From assembly GCA_046330225.1 (NCBI GenBank), contig JAXLTD010000001.1, forward strand, positions 124,001-188,000: a stretch of DNA of 64,000 nucleotides, in the 5' to 3' direction. This document shows positions 16,863 to 25,702 of this stretch, piece after piece. Numbering within the stretch: position 1 is the first letter of the stretch; each line of letters begins with the position of its first letter. Under the pieces are notes generated by a model, which worked only from the letters and a program-made list of their open reading frames with translations, did not search any database and was not told the DNA's origin. Position numbers and translations under genes: made by a program. This stretch comes from CANJIV01 sp046330225. Lineage in GTDB: Bacteria; Actinomycetota; Thermoleophilia; Solirubrobacterales; Solirubrobacteraceae.

Positions 16863-18473
16863 ATGGTTCCGCGGGTCCTGCGGCAGGCCTACCAGCGCCT
16901 GGGCAGCCGGTACGTGCCGCGGCTGATCGTGGGCGCCGTGCTCCTGGCCCACCTCGTCGTGGCGGCCGGGCTCGGCCTGCTGCTCCTGTTCGTGAACATG
17001 ACCGCGACCCAGTTCCTCGTCCTGCTCCTGGTCGCCGAGGCGCTCGTCGCGGCTGAGAACGCCGTCGAGGTTCGGATGATCCGGCGGTTCGCGGCGCCCG
17101 CCGATCCGTGGCTGGGCGGCGACCGGCGGCCGGGCCCGGCCAGTGCCGCGTGGCACGCGCTGGCCGGCCTGCCGCAGCGCTACCTCCATGCCGCGGGGCT
17201 CGCGCCGCTCGTCGCCACCGCGATTCCCCTGAGCATCGTCGCGACCGCCTACCTCGGCCTCCAGTGGTACTCGGCTCTGCTGTTCATCGTGGGCGGCGGG
17301 GTGACGGTCGCGTATGGAGTCGGGCTGCGCTACCTCGTGCTCGAGCTCGGCATGCGCCCGCCGCTGGAGGACATCTCCGCGGACCTGCCCGAGGCGTTCG
17401 CGCTCGGCCCGCCGGGGCTCACGCTGCGCGGCAAGATGCTCCTCGGGCTGCCCACGGTCAACCTCATCACCGGGGTCGTCGTGGCGGGCGTGGCGCCCGG
17501 GTATGACGGCGTGGACGAGCTCGGCATCGCGGTGCTCGTCGCGATCGGCGTCACGTTCACCATCTCGCTGGAGCTGACGCTGCTGCTCAGCCGGTCGGTC
17601 GTCGATCCCATCGACGACCTCGTCGCGGCGATCGGGCGGGTCTCGGAGGGCGACCTCGACGTGCGCGTCCCGGTCGTGGCGACGGACGAGACGGGCACCC
17701 TCGCCCAGTCGTTCAACGCCGCCGTCGCCGGGCTCGCCGAGCGCGAGCGGCTGCGGGCGGCGTTCGGCTCCTACGTCGATCCCGAGGTCGCCGAGCAGAT
17801 CCTCGCCCAAGGCGTCGAGCTGGAAGGGGAGGAGGTCGTGGTGTCGGTCCTCTTCCTCGACATCCAAGGGTTCACCGCGTTCGCCGAGCAGGCCAGCGCC
17901 CGCCAGGTCGTCCAGCGCCTGAACGACTTCTGGGAGCTCGTCGTGCCGATCCTCATCCGCCACGGCGGCCATGCGAACAAGTTCATCGGCGACGGGCTGC
18001 TCGGCGTGTTCGGCACGCCGGACCGGCTGCCGCGCCATGCCGACCACGCGGTGGCCGCGGCGATCGACATCGCGCGCGAGGTGCGAACGCGCTACCGGGG
18101 CGTCGTGCGGGTCGGCATCGGCGTGAACTCCGGCCCGGTCATCGCCGGCACGATCGGCGGCGGCGGCCGCCTCGACTTCACGGTGATCGGCGATCCGGTC
18201 AACACGGCGTCCCGGGTGGAGGCCGTGACGCGCGAGACGGGCGACCCCGTGCTCGTGACCGGCGCGACGCTCGGCATGCTGGCCGGCGACCACGGAGTGT
18301 TCGAGGAGCGCGAGACCGACGGCCTGCCCGGCAAGGCCGAGCCGGTGCGGCTCTTCGCCCCGGCGGCGCTGGCGGGCCTGTGGGCGCCGCCGGCGGTCGG
18401 CCGACCGCCGGCCGTGGAACGGGCCCTCCCGGCCCCGGCGGGCCGGAGCCCGGCCCCCGACGCCGCCGAGTAG
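16863..18473 (+). CDS. Membrane-bound class III adenylate/guanylate cyclase with HAMP domain
   Basis: A 536-residue protein with about six N-terminal membrane helices (to about 240), a HAMP linker (about 240-300, VVDPIDDLVAAIGRVSEGDL) and a class III cyclase domain (about 325-500). The two metal-binding aspartates are present in LFLDIQGFTAF (near 333) and NKFIGDGLLGVFG (near 377), with the purine-selecting Lys, and VIGDPVNTASRVE carries the other specificity residue, favouring cAMP. It resembles the mycobacterial Rv1318c/Rv3645 type. The Pro-rich tail is not conserved. ATG follows a leaderless TAGGAT box. Confidence 0.92.
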   Translation: MVPRVLRQAYQRLGSRYVPRLIVGAVLLAHLVVAAGLGLLLLFVNMTATQFLVLLLVAEALVAAENAVEVRMIRRFAAPADPWLGGDRRPGPASAAWHALAGLPQRYLHAAGLAPLVATAIPLSIVATAYLGLQWYSALLFIVGGGVTVAYGVGLRYLVLELGMRPPLEDISADLPEAFALGPPGLTLRGKMLLGLPTVNLITGVVVAGVAPGYDGVDELGIAVLVAIGVTFTISLELTLLLSRSVVDPIDDLVAAIGRVSEGDLDVRVPVVATDETGTLAQSFNAAVAGLAERERLRAAFGSYVDPEVAEQILAQGVELEGEEVVVSVLFLDIQGFTAFAEQASARQVVQRLNDFWELVVPILIRHGGHANKFIGDGLLGVFGTPDRLPRHADHAVAAAIDIAREVRTRYRGVVRVGIGVNSGPVIAGTIGGGGRLDFTVIGDPVNTASRVEAVTRETGDPVLVTGATLGMLAGDHGVFEERETDGLPGKAEPVRLFAPAALAGLWAPPAVGRPPAVERALPAPAGRSPAPDAAE

Positions 18474-18476
18474 CCT
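18471..18476 (+). promoter_or_regulatory. Leaderless -10 box overlapping a stop codon
   Basis: TAGCCT begins with the cyclase stop codon and ends seven bases before the ATG at 18484, the second such arrangement in a row. Confidence 0.55.
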
Positions 18477-18483
18477 GCCCGGC

Positions 18484-20148
18484 ATGTCCACCGAAACCGA
18501 GCCCCAGACCCAGCTGCACGGCGGGCGCCTGATCGCCCGCCGCCTCAAGGCCCACGGCGTGACGAAGCTCTTCACGCTGTCGGGCGGCCATCTCTTCTCG
18601 ATCTACGACGGCTGTCGCGAGGAAGGGATCGATCTCGTCGACACCCGGCACGAGGCGACGGCCGCCTTCGCCGCCGAGGGCTGGGCGAAGGTCACGCGCG
18701 AGGTCGGCGTCGCCGCCCTCACCGCGGGACCCGGCGTCACGAACGGGATGAGCGCGCTGGGCTCGGCGCTCATGAACCACTCGCCGATGGTGGTGCTCGG
18801 GGGCCGGGCGCCGCAGATGCGCTGGGGCCAGGGCTCGCTGCAGGAGATCGACCACGTCCCGTTCGTGGCGCCGCTCACGAAGCTCGCGGCCACGCCGATG
18901 GCGACCGCCGACATCCCCGGCATGGTCGACGAGGCCTTTCGCGTCGCCGCGGCGCCGCATCCCGGGCCGACGTTCCTGGACTTCCCGCTCGACGTCGTCT
19001 TCATGCACGTCGAGGAGGAGCCCGCGGCGCAGGAGCCGGGCCCGCCGGCGTGGGAGGGCGCCGGCGCGGACGCCGACGCCGTGGAGCGCGCCGCCGCGCT
19101 GCTCGCCGGCGCCGAGCGCCCCGTGATCATGGCGGGCACGAACCTCTACTGGGGCCACGGCGAGCGGGCGCTCGTCGACCTCGCGGAAGCGCTCGGGATC
19201 CCCGTCTACCTCAACGGCCTGGCGCGCGGCTGCGTGCCCGCCGACCACCCGCTGTTCTTCTCCCGGACCCGCTCGGCGGGCCTGAAGGGCGCCGACGTGG
19301 CGCTGGTCATCGGCGTGCCGCTCGACTTCCGGCTCGGCTTCGGCGCCTCGATCGGGGAGGACACCGCCATCGTGGCGATCGACGTCGCAGCGCCGCAGCG
19401 CCCCCACCCGCGCCCCGTGACCGCCGAGCTCTACGGTGCCCTGCCGGCCACGCTGGACGCCCTGCGGGCGGAGGCCGCCGGGGGCGGCGGCGGCGCGAGC
19501 CGCACCGAGGCCTGGACCTCAGGGCTGCGGGCCGACGAGGAGGAGAAGCGCGCGGCCGAGCAGGCCGAGCTCTCCGACGACCGAGCGCCGCTGCATCCCC
19601 TGCGGATCTACCGGGAACTGGCCGGGATGCTCGACCGCGACGCGATCGTCGTCGGGGACGGGGGCGACTTCGTCTCGTACGCGGGCCGGGTCGTCGACTC
19701 CTTCCAGCCGGGCTGCTGGCTGGATCCCGGCCCCTATGGCTGCCTCGGGGCGGGGCCCGGCTACGCCCTGGCCGCCAAGCTCGCCCATCCCGATCGCCAG
19801 GTCGTGCTCCTGCTCGGCGACGGCGCCTTCGGGTTCTCGGGGATGGAGTACGACACCCTCGCCCGCCATGGCGTCAACGTCGTCGGCGTGATGGGCAACA
19901 ACGGCATCTGGGCCCTGGAGCACCACCCGATGATGTTCCTCTACGGCTACTCGGTCGCCGCGAAGCTGCGGCCCGAGACGCGCTACGACCAGGTTGTCGA
20001 GGCGCTCGGCGGCCACGGCGAGCTCGTCTCCCGGCCCGCTGAGCTGCGGCCCGCGCTCGAGCGCGCGTTCGCGGCGGATGCGCCGGCGCTGGTCAACGTG
20101 CTCACCGACCCCGACGTCGCCTACCCGCGCCGCTCGAACCTCGCGTAG
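18484..20148 (+). CDS. Thiamine diphosphate-dependent acetolactate synthase-like enzyme
   Basis: A 554-residue ThDP enzyme of the acetohydroxyacid synthase/oxalyl-CoA decarboxylase superfamily. The N-terminal Pyr domain shows the catalytic Glu in DTRHEATAAFAAEGWAK and GPGVTNGMSALGSA. The middle domain runs about 200-340. The C-terminal PP domain has the ThDP motif GDGAFGFSGMEYDTLARHG ending in NN. It lacks a neighbouring ilvN regulatory subunit and the branched-chain operon, so a catabolic or acyloin/oxalyl-CoA lyase-like role is as likely as valine synthesis. TAGCCT at 18471-18476 supports the start. Confidence 0.85.
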   Translation: MSTETEPQTQLHGGRLIARRLKAHGVTKLFTLSGGHLFSIYDGCREEGIDLVDTRHEATAAFAAEGWAKVTREVGVAALTAGPGVTNGMSALGSALMNHSPMVVLGGRAPQMRWGQGSLQEIDHVPFVAPLTKLAATPMATADIPGMVDEAFRVAAAPHPGPTFLDFPLDVVFMHVEEEPAAQEPGPPAWEGAGADADAVERAAALLAGAERPVIMAGTNLYWGHGERALVDLAEALGIPVYLNGLARGCVPADHPLFFSRTRSAGLKGADVALVIGVPLDFRLGFGASIGEDTAIVAIDVAAPQRPHPRPVTAELYGALPATLDALRAEAAGGGGGASRTEAWTSGLRADEEEKRAAEQAELSDDRAPLHPLRIYRELAGMLDRDAIVVGDGGDFVSYAGRVVDSFQPGCWLDPGPYGCLGAGPGYALAAKLAHPDRQVVLLLGDGAFGFSGMEYDTLARHGVNVVGVMGNNGIWALEHHPMMFLYGYSVAAKLRPETRYDQVVEALGGHGELVSRPAELRPALERAFAADAPALVNVLTDPDVAYPRRSNLA

Positions 20149-20160
20149 GGCCCCGGACGC

Positions 20161-20189
20161 GCGAAAGCCGCCGTGGCGGCGGCTTTCGC
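20161..20189 (+). terminator. Terminator after the ThDP enzyme
   Basis: A 13-bp perfect stem (GCGAAAGCCGCCG and its complement) with a three-base TGG loop begins 13 bases after the stop codon. The 164 bases from here to the ppx/gppA stop hold nothing else I can identify. Confidence 0.75.
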
Positions 20190-20353
20190 AGGCTCCGGTC
20201 TGGACATCAGCGGGGGTGCGTCCGTGCGGGGCCGACTGTTCCCGGCAGGCGGGGAGGCCGCCGAGGCGGCCACATGCCGGTGCCGCGAGTCTCCTTCACC
20301 GGGCGGCGGGGTGCCAATCGAACATGCGGCCACCCGTGCCCGCGGTCGGAGCC

Positions 20354-21274
20354 CTACCCGGCGGCGGCGCGCTCGATCGCGGCGCCGTACAGGATGTCGT
20401 GCTCTGAGACCTCGACCTCGTCGAGGCCGAACGCCCGCATCGCCTCGAGGAGGATCACGACGCCCGCGACGATCGTCGGCGCCCGCTTCGGGTGCAGCCC
20501 GGGGACCCGCTCGCGGCGCGCCAGGTCCATCTGGGCCAGCTCCGCCAGCATGAGCTCGCACTGCGCCTTCTGCAGGGCGTAGCCGTGGACCCGGGCGGGG
20601 TCGTACGGGTCGAGCTCCTGCGCGATCGCCGCGCACGCCGTGGCGGTGCCGGCGACCGCAATTGCAGTCTGCACGCCGGCCCGCACCCCGGCGGGCACTG
20701 AGACGTCGATGATCGCCCGCACGTCGCCGGCCAGCGCCTCGAGCTGGGCGTGCGCTGGCGGATCGTCGTGGAGGTGGCGCTCGGTCTGGCGCACGACGCC
20801 GGCCTGGGTGGAGACTCGGAAGCTCACGTCGTCGCCGGTGCCGATGACGAACTCGGTGGAGCCGCCGCCGATGTCCACCACCAAGACCGGATCGGGCGAG
20901 CGCGGCCGGTCGCTCGTGGCCCCGAGGAAGCTGAGCCGCGCCTCGGTCTCGCCGTCGATCGCGCGGGCGTCGATGCCGAAGTCGCGGCGGACGCGCTCCA
21001 CGAACTCCGGCCCGTTCTCGGCGTCGCGGGTGGCGCTCGTCATCGCCCCGATCGTCGCGTCGGCGCCTGCGGCGTCGATCGCCTCGCGGTAGGTGCGCAG
21101 CACGGCCGCGACGCGGCCCATCGCGCCCTCGGAGAGGCGCCCGGTGCGGTCGACGCCCTCGCCGAGCTTCGTGATCTCGGTGCGCCGGTAGACCTCGGTG
21201 ACGCGGCGGCCGTCGACGTCGGCAACGAGCAGGCGGGTCGTGTTCGTGCCGATGTCGACGACGGCGACGCGCAT
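20354..21274 (-). CDS. Exopolyphosphatase / guanosine pentaphosphatase (Ppx/GppA) family protein
   Basis: A 306-residue actin-fold phosphatase. Phosphate loop 1 is VVDIGTNTTRLLVADVDG at the N-terminus and phosphate loop 2 is VVDIGGGSTEFVIG near residue 130; AVAGTATACAAI and the final VSEHDILYG are also conserved. The short form without the extra C-terminal domains is usual in actinobacteria. It degrades inorganic polyphosphate and/or pppGpp. It starts two bases after the stop of ytoQ-like, so the two form an operon. Confidence 0.93.
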   Translation of the reverse strand: MRVAVVDIGTNTTRLLVADVDGRRVTEVYRRTEITKLGEGVDRTGRLSEGAMGRVAAVLRTYREAIDAAGADATIGAMTSATRDAENGPEFVERVRRDFGIDARAIDGETEARLSFLGATSDRPRSPDPVLVVDIGGGSTEFVIGTGDDVSFRVSTQAGVVRQTERHLHDDPPAHAQLEALAGDVRAIIDVSVPAGVRAGVQTAIAVAGTATACAAIAQELDPYDPARVHGYALQKAQCELMLAELAQMDLARRERVPGLHPKRAPTIVAGVVILLEAMRAFGLDEVEVSEHDILYGAAIERAAAG

Positions 21275-21275
21275 G

Positions 21276-21731
21276 TCAGCCGGGGACCGCCCCGGTCAGC
21301 ACATACCGCAGGGCGGCGACGACCTGCTCGGGCTCCGCGCACACGGCGAGGGCGGCGCGGTCGACTTCCTTGAGTGCGTGGCCAAGCTCCGGCGGGTGCA
21401 GGACGATCAGCGGGGTGCCGAGTGCCGCGGCGAACCCGGCGTCGAACGCCGCGTTCCACTGCCGGTACTCCTGGTCGAAGCGCACGACGACGACGTCGGC
21501 GCCGCGCAGGAGGGTGCGCGTCCGGATGGCGTTGAGGCCGGCGCCCTTTGCGTCCTTCCAGACGCGGTCGGGCTCGGGCCCGAGGATCGCCACGCCGCAC
21601 TCGTCGCTGGCGGCGTGATCGGTGACGGGAGCGCTGAACTCGACGTCCAGGCCGGCGGCGTGCGCGCCGGCGGCGATGCGGTCGCGCCAGTCGGTGTGAA
21701 TCTCGCCGGCGAGGTAGACGGACAGGGCCAC
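21276..21731 (-). CDS. YtoQ family protein
   Basis: A 151-residue YtoQ-like protein; the family has a nucleoside 2-deoxyribosyltransferase-like fold. The opening SVYLAGEIHTDWRD, the GPEPDRVWKDAKGAGLNAIRTR segment and VVVRFDQEYRQWNAAFDAG are conserved. Function is unknown, but the fold suggests nucleotide or nucleoside handling. GTG at 21731 gives the family start; the upstream in-frame ATG would add 25 basic residues and overlap the divergent gene. Ppx/GppA follows at once. Confidence 0.88.
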   Translation of the reverse strand: MALSVYLAGEIHTDWRDRIAAGAHAAGLDVEFSAPVTDHAASDECGVAILGPEPDRVWKDAKGAGLNAIRTRTLLRGADVVVVRFDQEYRQWNAAFDAGFAAALGTPLIVLHPPELGHALKEVDRAALAVCAEPEQVVAALRYVLTGAVPG

Positions 21732-21804
21732 GCTCCGGATCGTCGCACACCCGCGGCGGCTGTCCTTTGCGCGGCGGGCCCGCCGGGCAGTAGCCTGCCC
21801 GGCC

Positions 21805-23151
21805 ATGGCGGGACGCAGGATCGGGCTGGGGATCGCGGCGGCGGCCGCGCTGGCGCTGGCCGCCCCGGCGAGCGCGGCGCCAGTCGTGCGGTCGTACGAG
21901 GCGGGGCCGTTCGACCTCTCGAACTACAAGGTCGCCCTGTCGATCACGGGCCTGGTGCCGAAGCCCGACGTCGATGGGTTCATCACGAAGATGAAGACGG
22001 ACGTCGTCGACGCCGCGACGCACAAGCTCGTCCCGATCCAGCGGGTGATGCTGCACCACATCGTCTTCGCCAACCTGTTCGCCCTCGGCGAGGGAAAGGC
22101 GCCGCAGCCCTTCTACGGCGACGGCGAGGAGCGGGCGAAGATGGAGCTGCCGCCCGGCTATGGGTACCCGACCAGGGCAGCGGACCGCTGGGCGATCGTC
22201 TGGATGCTCATGAACCACCGCAACCGCGGCGATCGGGTGATGATCCGCTACACGGTCACGATCGACACGAATCCGCGGCTCAAGCCCGTCGTGCCGGTCG
22301 TGCTCGATGCCTCCCACGGGCGCCAGGGGCTCGTCTACGACGTCGCGGGCGGGGGACGCCCGGGCTCGCTCGACGTGCGCACCGCCCGCACGCTGGCCCC
22401 GGCCACCGGCCGGCTCGTCGCCGGCCTCGGGCACGTGCACGGCGGCGCCAAGGACCTCGTCGTCACCCAGCCCACGTGCGGCAACCGGGTGATCTACCGG
22501 TCGCGCCCGACCTGGGGGCTGGCGAGCCATCCCTTCTACCACGTGCGCCCTGTCCTCCACGAGCCCGGGCCGATCGACATGAGCCGGTTCGCCTCGCGGC
22601 AGGGCATCCCCGTGACCGCCGGCCAGCCGCTGCAGCTCAGCTCGCGCTACGACACCACGCGGCCGCACACGCGCGTCATGGGCCTGCTGCTCATGTACCT
22701 CGCGCCCGACCCGGCCGTGACGGACGGCTGCGGGCCGCTGCCGCGGGACGTCCGCACGCTGAGGACGTCGACTCCCGGCCGCAGTGCCGCCCCGCGGGTG
22801 ACGATCCCCCTCACGGGCTTCGGCCCCGGCGGCCTCGGCATCACCGTTCCCGGCCCGCCCGGGGCCACCGTGCGCACGAACGGCGACGCCGACGTCAGCG
22901 TCGGCTCGAACTTCTTCGCCGCCGGGAACCTGTCGGTGCCGGCCGGCGCGACCGTGACCTGGCGGTTTGGCGACAGCGTCCTGCACAACGTCACGCTGGC
23001 CAGCGGCCCGCGCGGCTTCTCCTCGGACCGGCTCAAGGACGGCGGCACCTACTCTCAGCGGCTCACCGTCCCCGGCACGTACCGGTTCTTCTGCGAACTG
23101 CACCCGGTCGGCATGGTGCAGCGCATCGTCGTCCGCCCGCCGGGCGCCTGA
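21805..23151 (+). CDS. Secreted PHM-like copper monooxygenase domain fused to a plastocyanin domain
   Basis: A 448-residue exported protein with a signal peptide ending ASAAP. Residues about 30-300 show the ligand pattern of peptidylglycine monooxygenase-type enzymes: His84-His85 in VMLHHIVF, His138, then His210-x-His212 in GLGHVHGGAK, and Met292. Residues about 360-447 form a cupredoxin with a full type 1 copper site: His394, Cys430, His433, Met437. The two copper modules in one chain suggest an extracellular copper oxidase with a built-in electron carrier; activity is inferred, not shown. TAGCCT at 21791-21796 supports the ATG start. Confidence 0.75.
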   Translation: MAGRRIGLGIAAAAALALAAPASAAPVVRSYEAGPFDLSNYKVALSITGLVPKPDVDGFITKMKTDVVDAATHKLVPIQRVMLHHIVFANLFALGEGKAPQPFYGDGEERAKMELPPGYGYPTRAADRWAIVWMLMNHRNRGDRVMIRYTVTIDTNPRLKPVVPVVLDASHGRQGLVYDVAGGGRPGSLDVRTARTLAPATGRLVAGLGHVHGGAKDLVVTQPTCGNRVIYRSRPTWGLASHPFYHVRPVLHEPGPIDMSRFASRQGIPVTAGQPLQLSSRYDTTRPHTRVMGLLLMYLAPDPAVTDGCGPLPRDVRTLRTSTPGRSAAPRVTIPLTGFGPGGLGITVPGPPGATVRTNGDADVSVGSNFFAAGNLSVPAGATVTWRFGDSVLHNVTLASGPRGFSSDRLKDGGTYSQRLTVPGTYRFFCELHPVGMVQRIVVRPPGA

Positions 23152-23157
23152 CGCCGT

Positions 23158-25080
23158 TCAGAACTCGATCCGCGACCCGACGATGATCGTGCGGTCGCGG
23201 GGGAGGCCGAAGTAGTCCGAGGCGTCCGAGGTGATGCGCGACGTCGCGTGGAAGAGCCGCTTGCGCCACATCGCCATGCCGGGGCGGTGCGACGGGCGAA
23301 TGTCGATCTTCGAGAGGTAGTACGTGGTGTCCTCGATCTCGAGCGGCGTCTCCAGGCCGGCGCTGGCGGCGAGCTGCACCACGTGCGGGACGTTCGGCGT
23401 CTCCTTGAATCCGTAGCGGGCGTTGACGAGCGAGATGCCGTCGTCGCGGTGCCCGAGGTCGTCGATCGTCAGCCGGTCGGCGTCATCCACGAACGGCACG
23501 GGCAGGGTCTCGAGGGACAGGATCAGGACGTGTCGATGCAGCGTCTTGTTGTGCTCGACGTTCGTGCGCATCGCCAGCGGCGCCGTGTGCTGGGCCCGGT
23601 TGAGGAACACGGCCGTGCCCGGCACGCGCAGGAGCGGCGGGTCCATTGCCGCGATCTCGTCGACGAATTCGCGCAGCGTGCCTTCCGCCCCCTCGCGCTC
23701 GGCCGTGATGATGCGCCGGCCCTGCTGCCACGTCGACATCACGAGGTAGACGACGAGGCCGATGAGCAGCGGCAGCCAGGCGCCGTGGAAGACCTTCGTG
23801 AGGTTGGCCGCGAAGAAGGCGAGGTCGATGCTGAGGATCACGACGGCGCCCGCGATGACCAGCCACAGCGGCCGGCGCCACTTGCGGCGCACGAGGTAGA
23901 AGTAGAGCGTCGCCGTGATGCTGATCGTCGCCGTGACCGCGGTCCCGTAGGCGAAGGCGAGCTTCGTCGAGGACTCGAACGTGAAGACGAGGGTGAGCAC
24001 CGAGACGAGCAGGGCCCAGTTGATCCACGGCACGTAGATCTGCCCGTAGGAGTGCTCGGAGGTCTGCTCGATACGCAGGCGCGGCAGGTAGCCCAGCTGG
24101 ATGGCCTGGCGGGTGAGCGAGAAGGCGCCGGTGATCACGGCCTGCGAGGCGATCACCGTGGCCGCCGTGGCGAGCAGGATCATCGGCACGCGGCCCCAGT
24201 GCGGGATGAGCACGAAGAACGGGTTCTTGGCGATCGCCCCCGGGTCGTGGAGCACGAGCGCGCCCTGGCCGAGGTAGCTGAGCAGGCAGGCCGGGAAGAC
24301 GACGAAGAGCCAGGCGCGGGTGATGGGGCCGCGGCCGAAGTGGCCCATGTCCGCGTAGAGCGCCTCGGCGCCGGTGACGGCCAGCACGACCGCCGCGAGC
24401 GCGAAGAAGCCGACGCCGCTGCTGCTGAACAGGAACGTGATCGCGTGCGTGGGGGAGAGCGCACCGAGGATCTCGGGGTGCTTGACGACTCCGTTCAGGC
24501 CGCACGCGGCGATGGCGCTGAACCAGACGAGCATGACCGGGCCGAACAGCCGGCCGACGGCGTGGGTCCCGAACCGCTGGCCGGCGAAGAGCGCGACGAT
24601 CACGACGGCAGTGATGGGGACGATGAGGGCAGAGAGCGACGGCGCGACGACGTCGAGGCCCTCGACGGCCGACATCACCGAGATTGCCGGCGTGATCATG
24701 CTGTCGCCGAAGAAGAGCGACGCGCCGAAGATCCCCAGTGCCGCCAGCAGGACTTTCGTCCGGGCCGTGCCGGGCATTCCGGCCCGGCGCACGAGCGCGA
24801 TGAGGGCCATGATGCCGCCCTCCCCGTCGTTGTCGGCCCGCATGACCAGGATGACGTACTGGACCGTGACGATCGCCGTGACCGCCCAGAAGATGAGCGA
24901 GATCACGCCGTACACGCTCTCCCGGCTCACCGCGACCGGGTGCGGGTCGCTCGGGTCGAAGATCGTCTGGACCGTGTAGAGCGGGCTCGTCCCGATATCG
25001 CCGAAGACGACGCCGAGCGCGGCGAGGGCGACCGCGCTGCGGGCCAGCGGCCGCGCTGTCCCCGCGGCCGGCGCGCTCAT
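23158..25080 (-). CDS. kup: Low-affinity potassium transporter Kup
   Basis: A 640-residue KUP/HAK/KT transporter. The N-terminal 430 residues hold about twelve membrane helices with the family hallmarks ALGVVFGDIGTSPLYTVQTI and MRADNDGEGGIMAL, and GADALYADMGHFGR-type sequence (GAEALYADMGHFG). The hydrophilic C-terminal domain follows. It takes up potassium with protons. Its ATG abuts the stop of the HdeD-like gene with no gap, so the pair is cotranscribed. Confidence 0.96.
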   Translation of the reverse strand: MSAPAAGTARPLARSAVALAALGVVFGDIGTSPLYTVQTIFDPSDPHPVAVSRESVYGVISLIFWAVTAIVTVQYVILVMRADNDGEGGIMALIALVRRAGMPGTARTKVLLAALGIFGASLFFGDSMITPAISVMSAVEGLDVVAPSLSALIVPITAVVIVALFAGQRFGTHAVGRLFGPVMLVWFSAIAACGLNGVVKHPEILGALSPTHAITFLFSSSGVGFFALAAVVLAVTGAEALYADMGHFGRGPITRAWLFVVFPACLLSYLGQGALVLHDPGAIAKNPFFVLIPHWGRVPMILLATAATVIASQAVITGAFSLTRQAIQLGYLPRLRIEQTSEHSYGQIYVPWINWALLVSVLTLVFTFESSTKLAFAYGTAVTATISITATLYFYLVRRKWRRPLWLVIAGAVVILSIDLAFFAANLTKVFHGAWLPLLIGLVVYLVMSTWQQGRRIITAEREGAEGTLREFVDEIAAMDPPLLRVPGTAVFLNRAQHTAPLAMRTNVEHNKTLHRHVLILSLETLPVPFVDDADRLTIDDLGHRDDGISLVNARYGFKETPNVPHVVQLAASAGLETPLEIEDTTYYLSKIDIRPSHRPGMAMWRKRLFHATSRITSDASDYFGLPRDRTIIVGSRIEF

Positions 25081-25656
25081 CTAAGCCCGGGGGGCGCGCT
25101 TGATCGCGCCGGCCAGCGAGATGGCCGTGACGCCGTAGAAGAGGAAGTCGATGCCCACGAGCAGGCCGATCGCCCAGTCGGCCGAGCTCGGCAGGCTCAC
25201 CGCGATGAGGATGCCGAGCAGCAGCGTCACGGCGCCGTTGAACCCGACGAGGCCCGCGCCCGGCTGGCCGCGCATGTGGTAGGAGGTCACGAGCCGCAGG
25301 ATCCCGGTTGCGAAGAACCAGGCCGCGAGAATCACGGTCAGGGTGAACGTGCCCTTGAGCGGCGCCGCGAGCAGGTAGACGCCGGCGATCGCCGCCAGGA
25401 TCGCCAGGCCGAGCCGCATGGCCACCTGCCAGCCGCCCTCGGCGGCGAAGGCGAAGCCGATCAGCAGTCCGGCGAGGACGAGGAGCAGGACGCCCACCAT
25501 GATCGCCGTGGCCACGGAGAAGACCGCCGGGATGACGATCGCCACGAAGCCGGTCAGGATCGCCAGGACGCCGCTGACCAGCAGGAACGTGCGGCTGCGC
25601 TTCGCCTGCTCGGCGAGCGCGGCCATCTGGTTCTGGGGCGGGGGCACGGCAGCCAT
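25081..25656 (-). CDS. HdeD/DUF308 family membrane protein
   Basis: A 191-residue protein with six predicted membrane helices in three similar hairpins, typical of HdeD-like proteins associated with acid resistance in enterics. Seen: FLLVSGVLAILTGFVAIVIP, LLVLAGLLIGFAFAAEGG, and a final VGIDFLFYGVTAISLAGAI. Function outside enterics is unproven. A GAGGAG ribosome site precedes the ATG at 25656. It is immediately upstream of kup, suggesting a shared role in ion or pH homeostasis. Confidence 0.88.
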   Translation of the reverse strand: MAAVPPPQNQMAALAEQAKRSRTFLLVSGVLAILTGFVAIVIPAVFSVATAIMVGVLLLVLAGLLIGFAFAAEGGWQVAMRLGLAILAAIAGVYLLAAPLKGTFTLTVILAAWFFATGILRLVTSYHMRGQPGAGLVGFNGAVTLLLGILIAVSLPSSADWAIGLLVGIDFLFYGVTAISLAGAIKRAPRA

Positions 25657-25702
25657 CGGGACTCCTCGGTTGCGGTCAGATTCGCGCTTGCGGCGCCGGA
25701 TC

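Noticed and set aside
15414..18575. 1,053-codon minus-strand open frame across the ECF42 and cyclase genes
   Set aside because: It crosses two well-supported plus-strand genes and its translation is low-complexity charged sequence.
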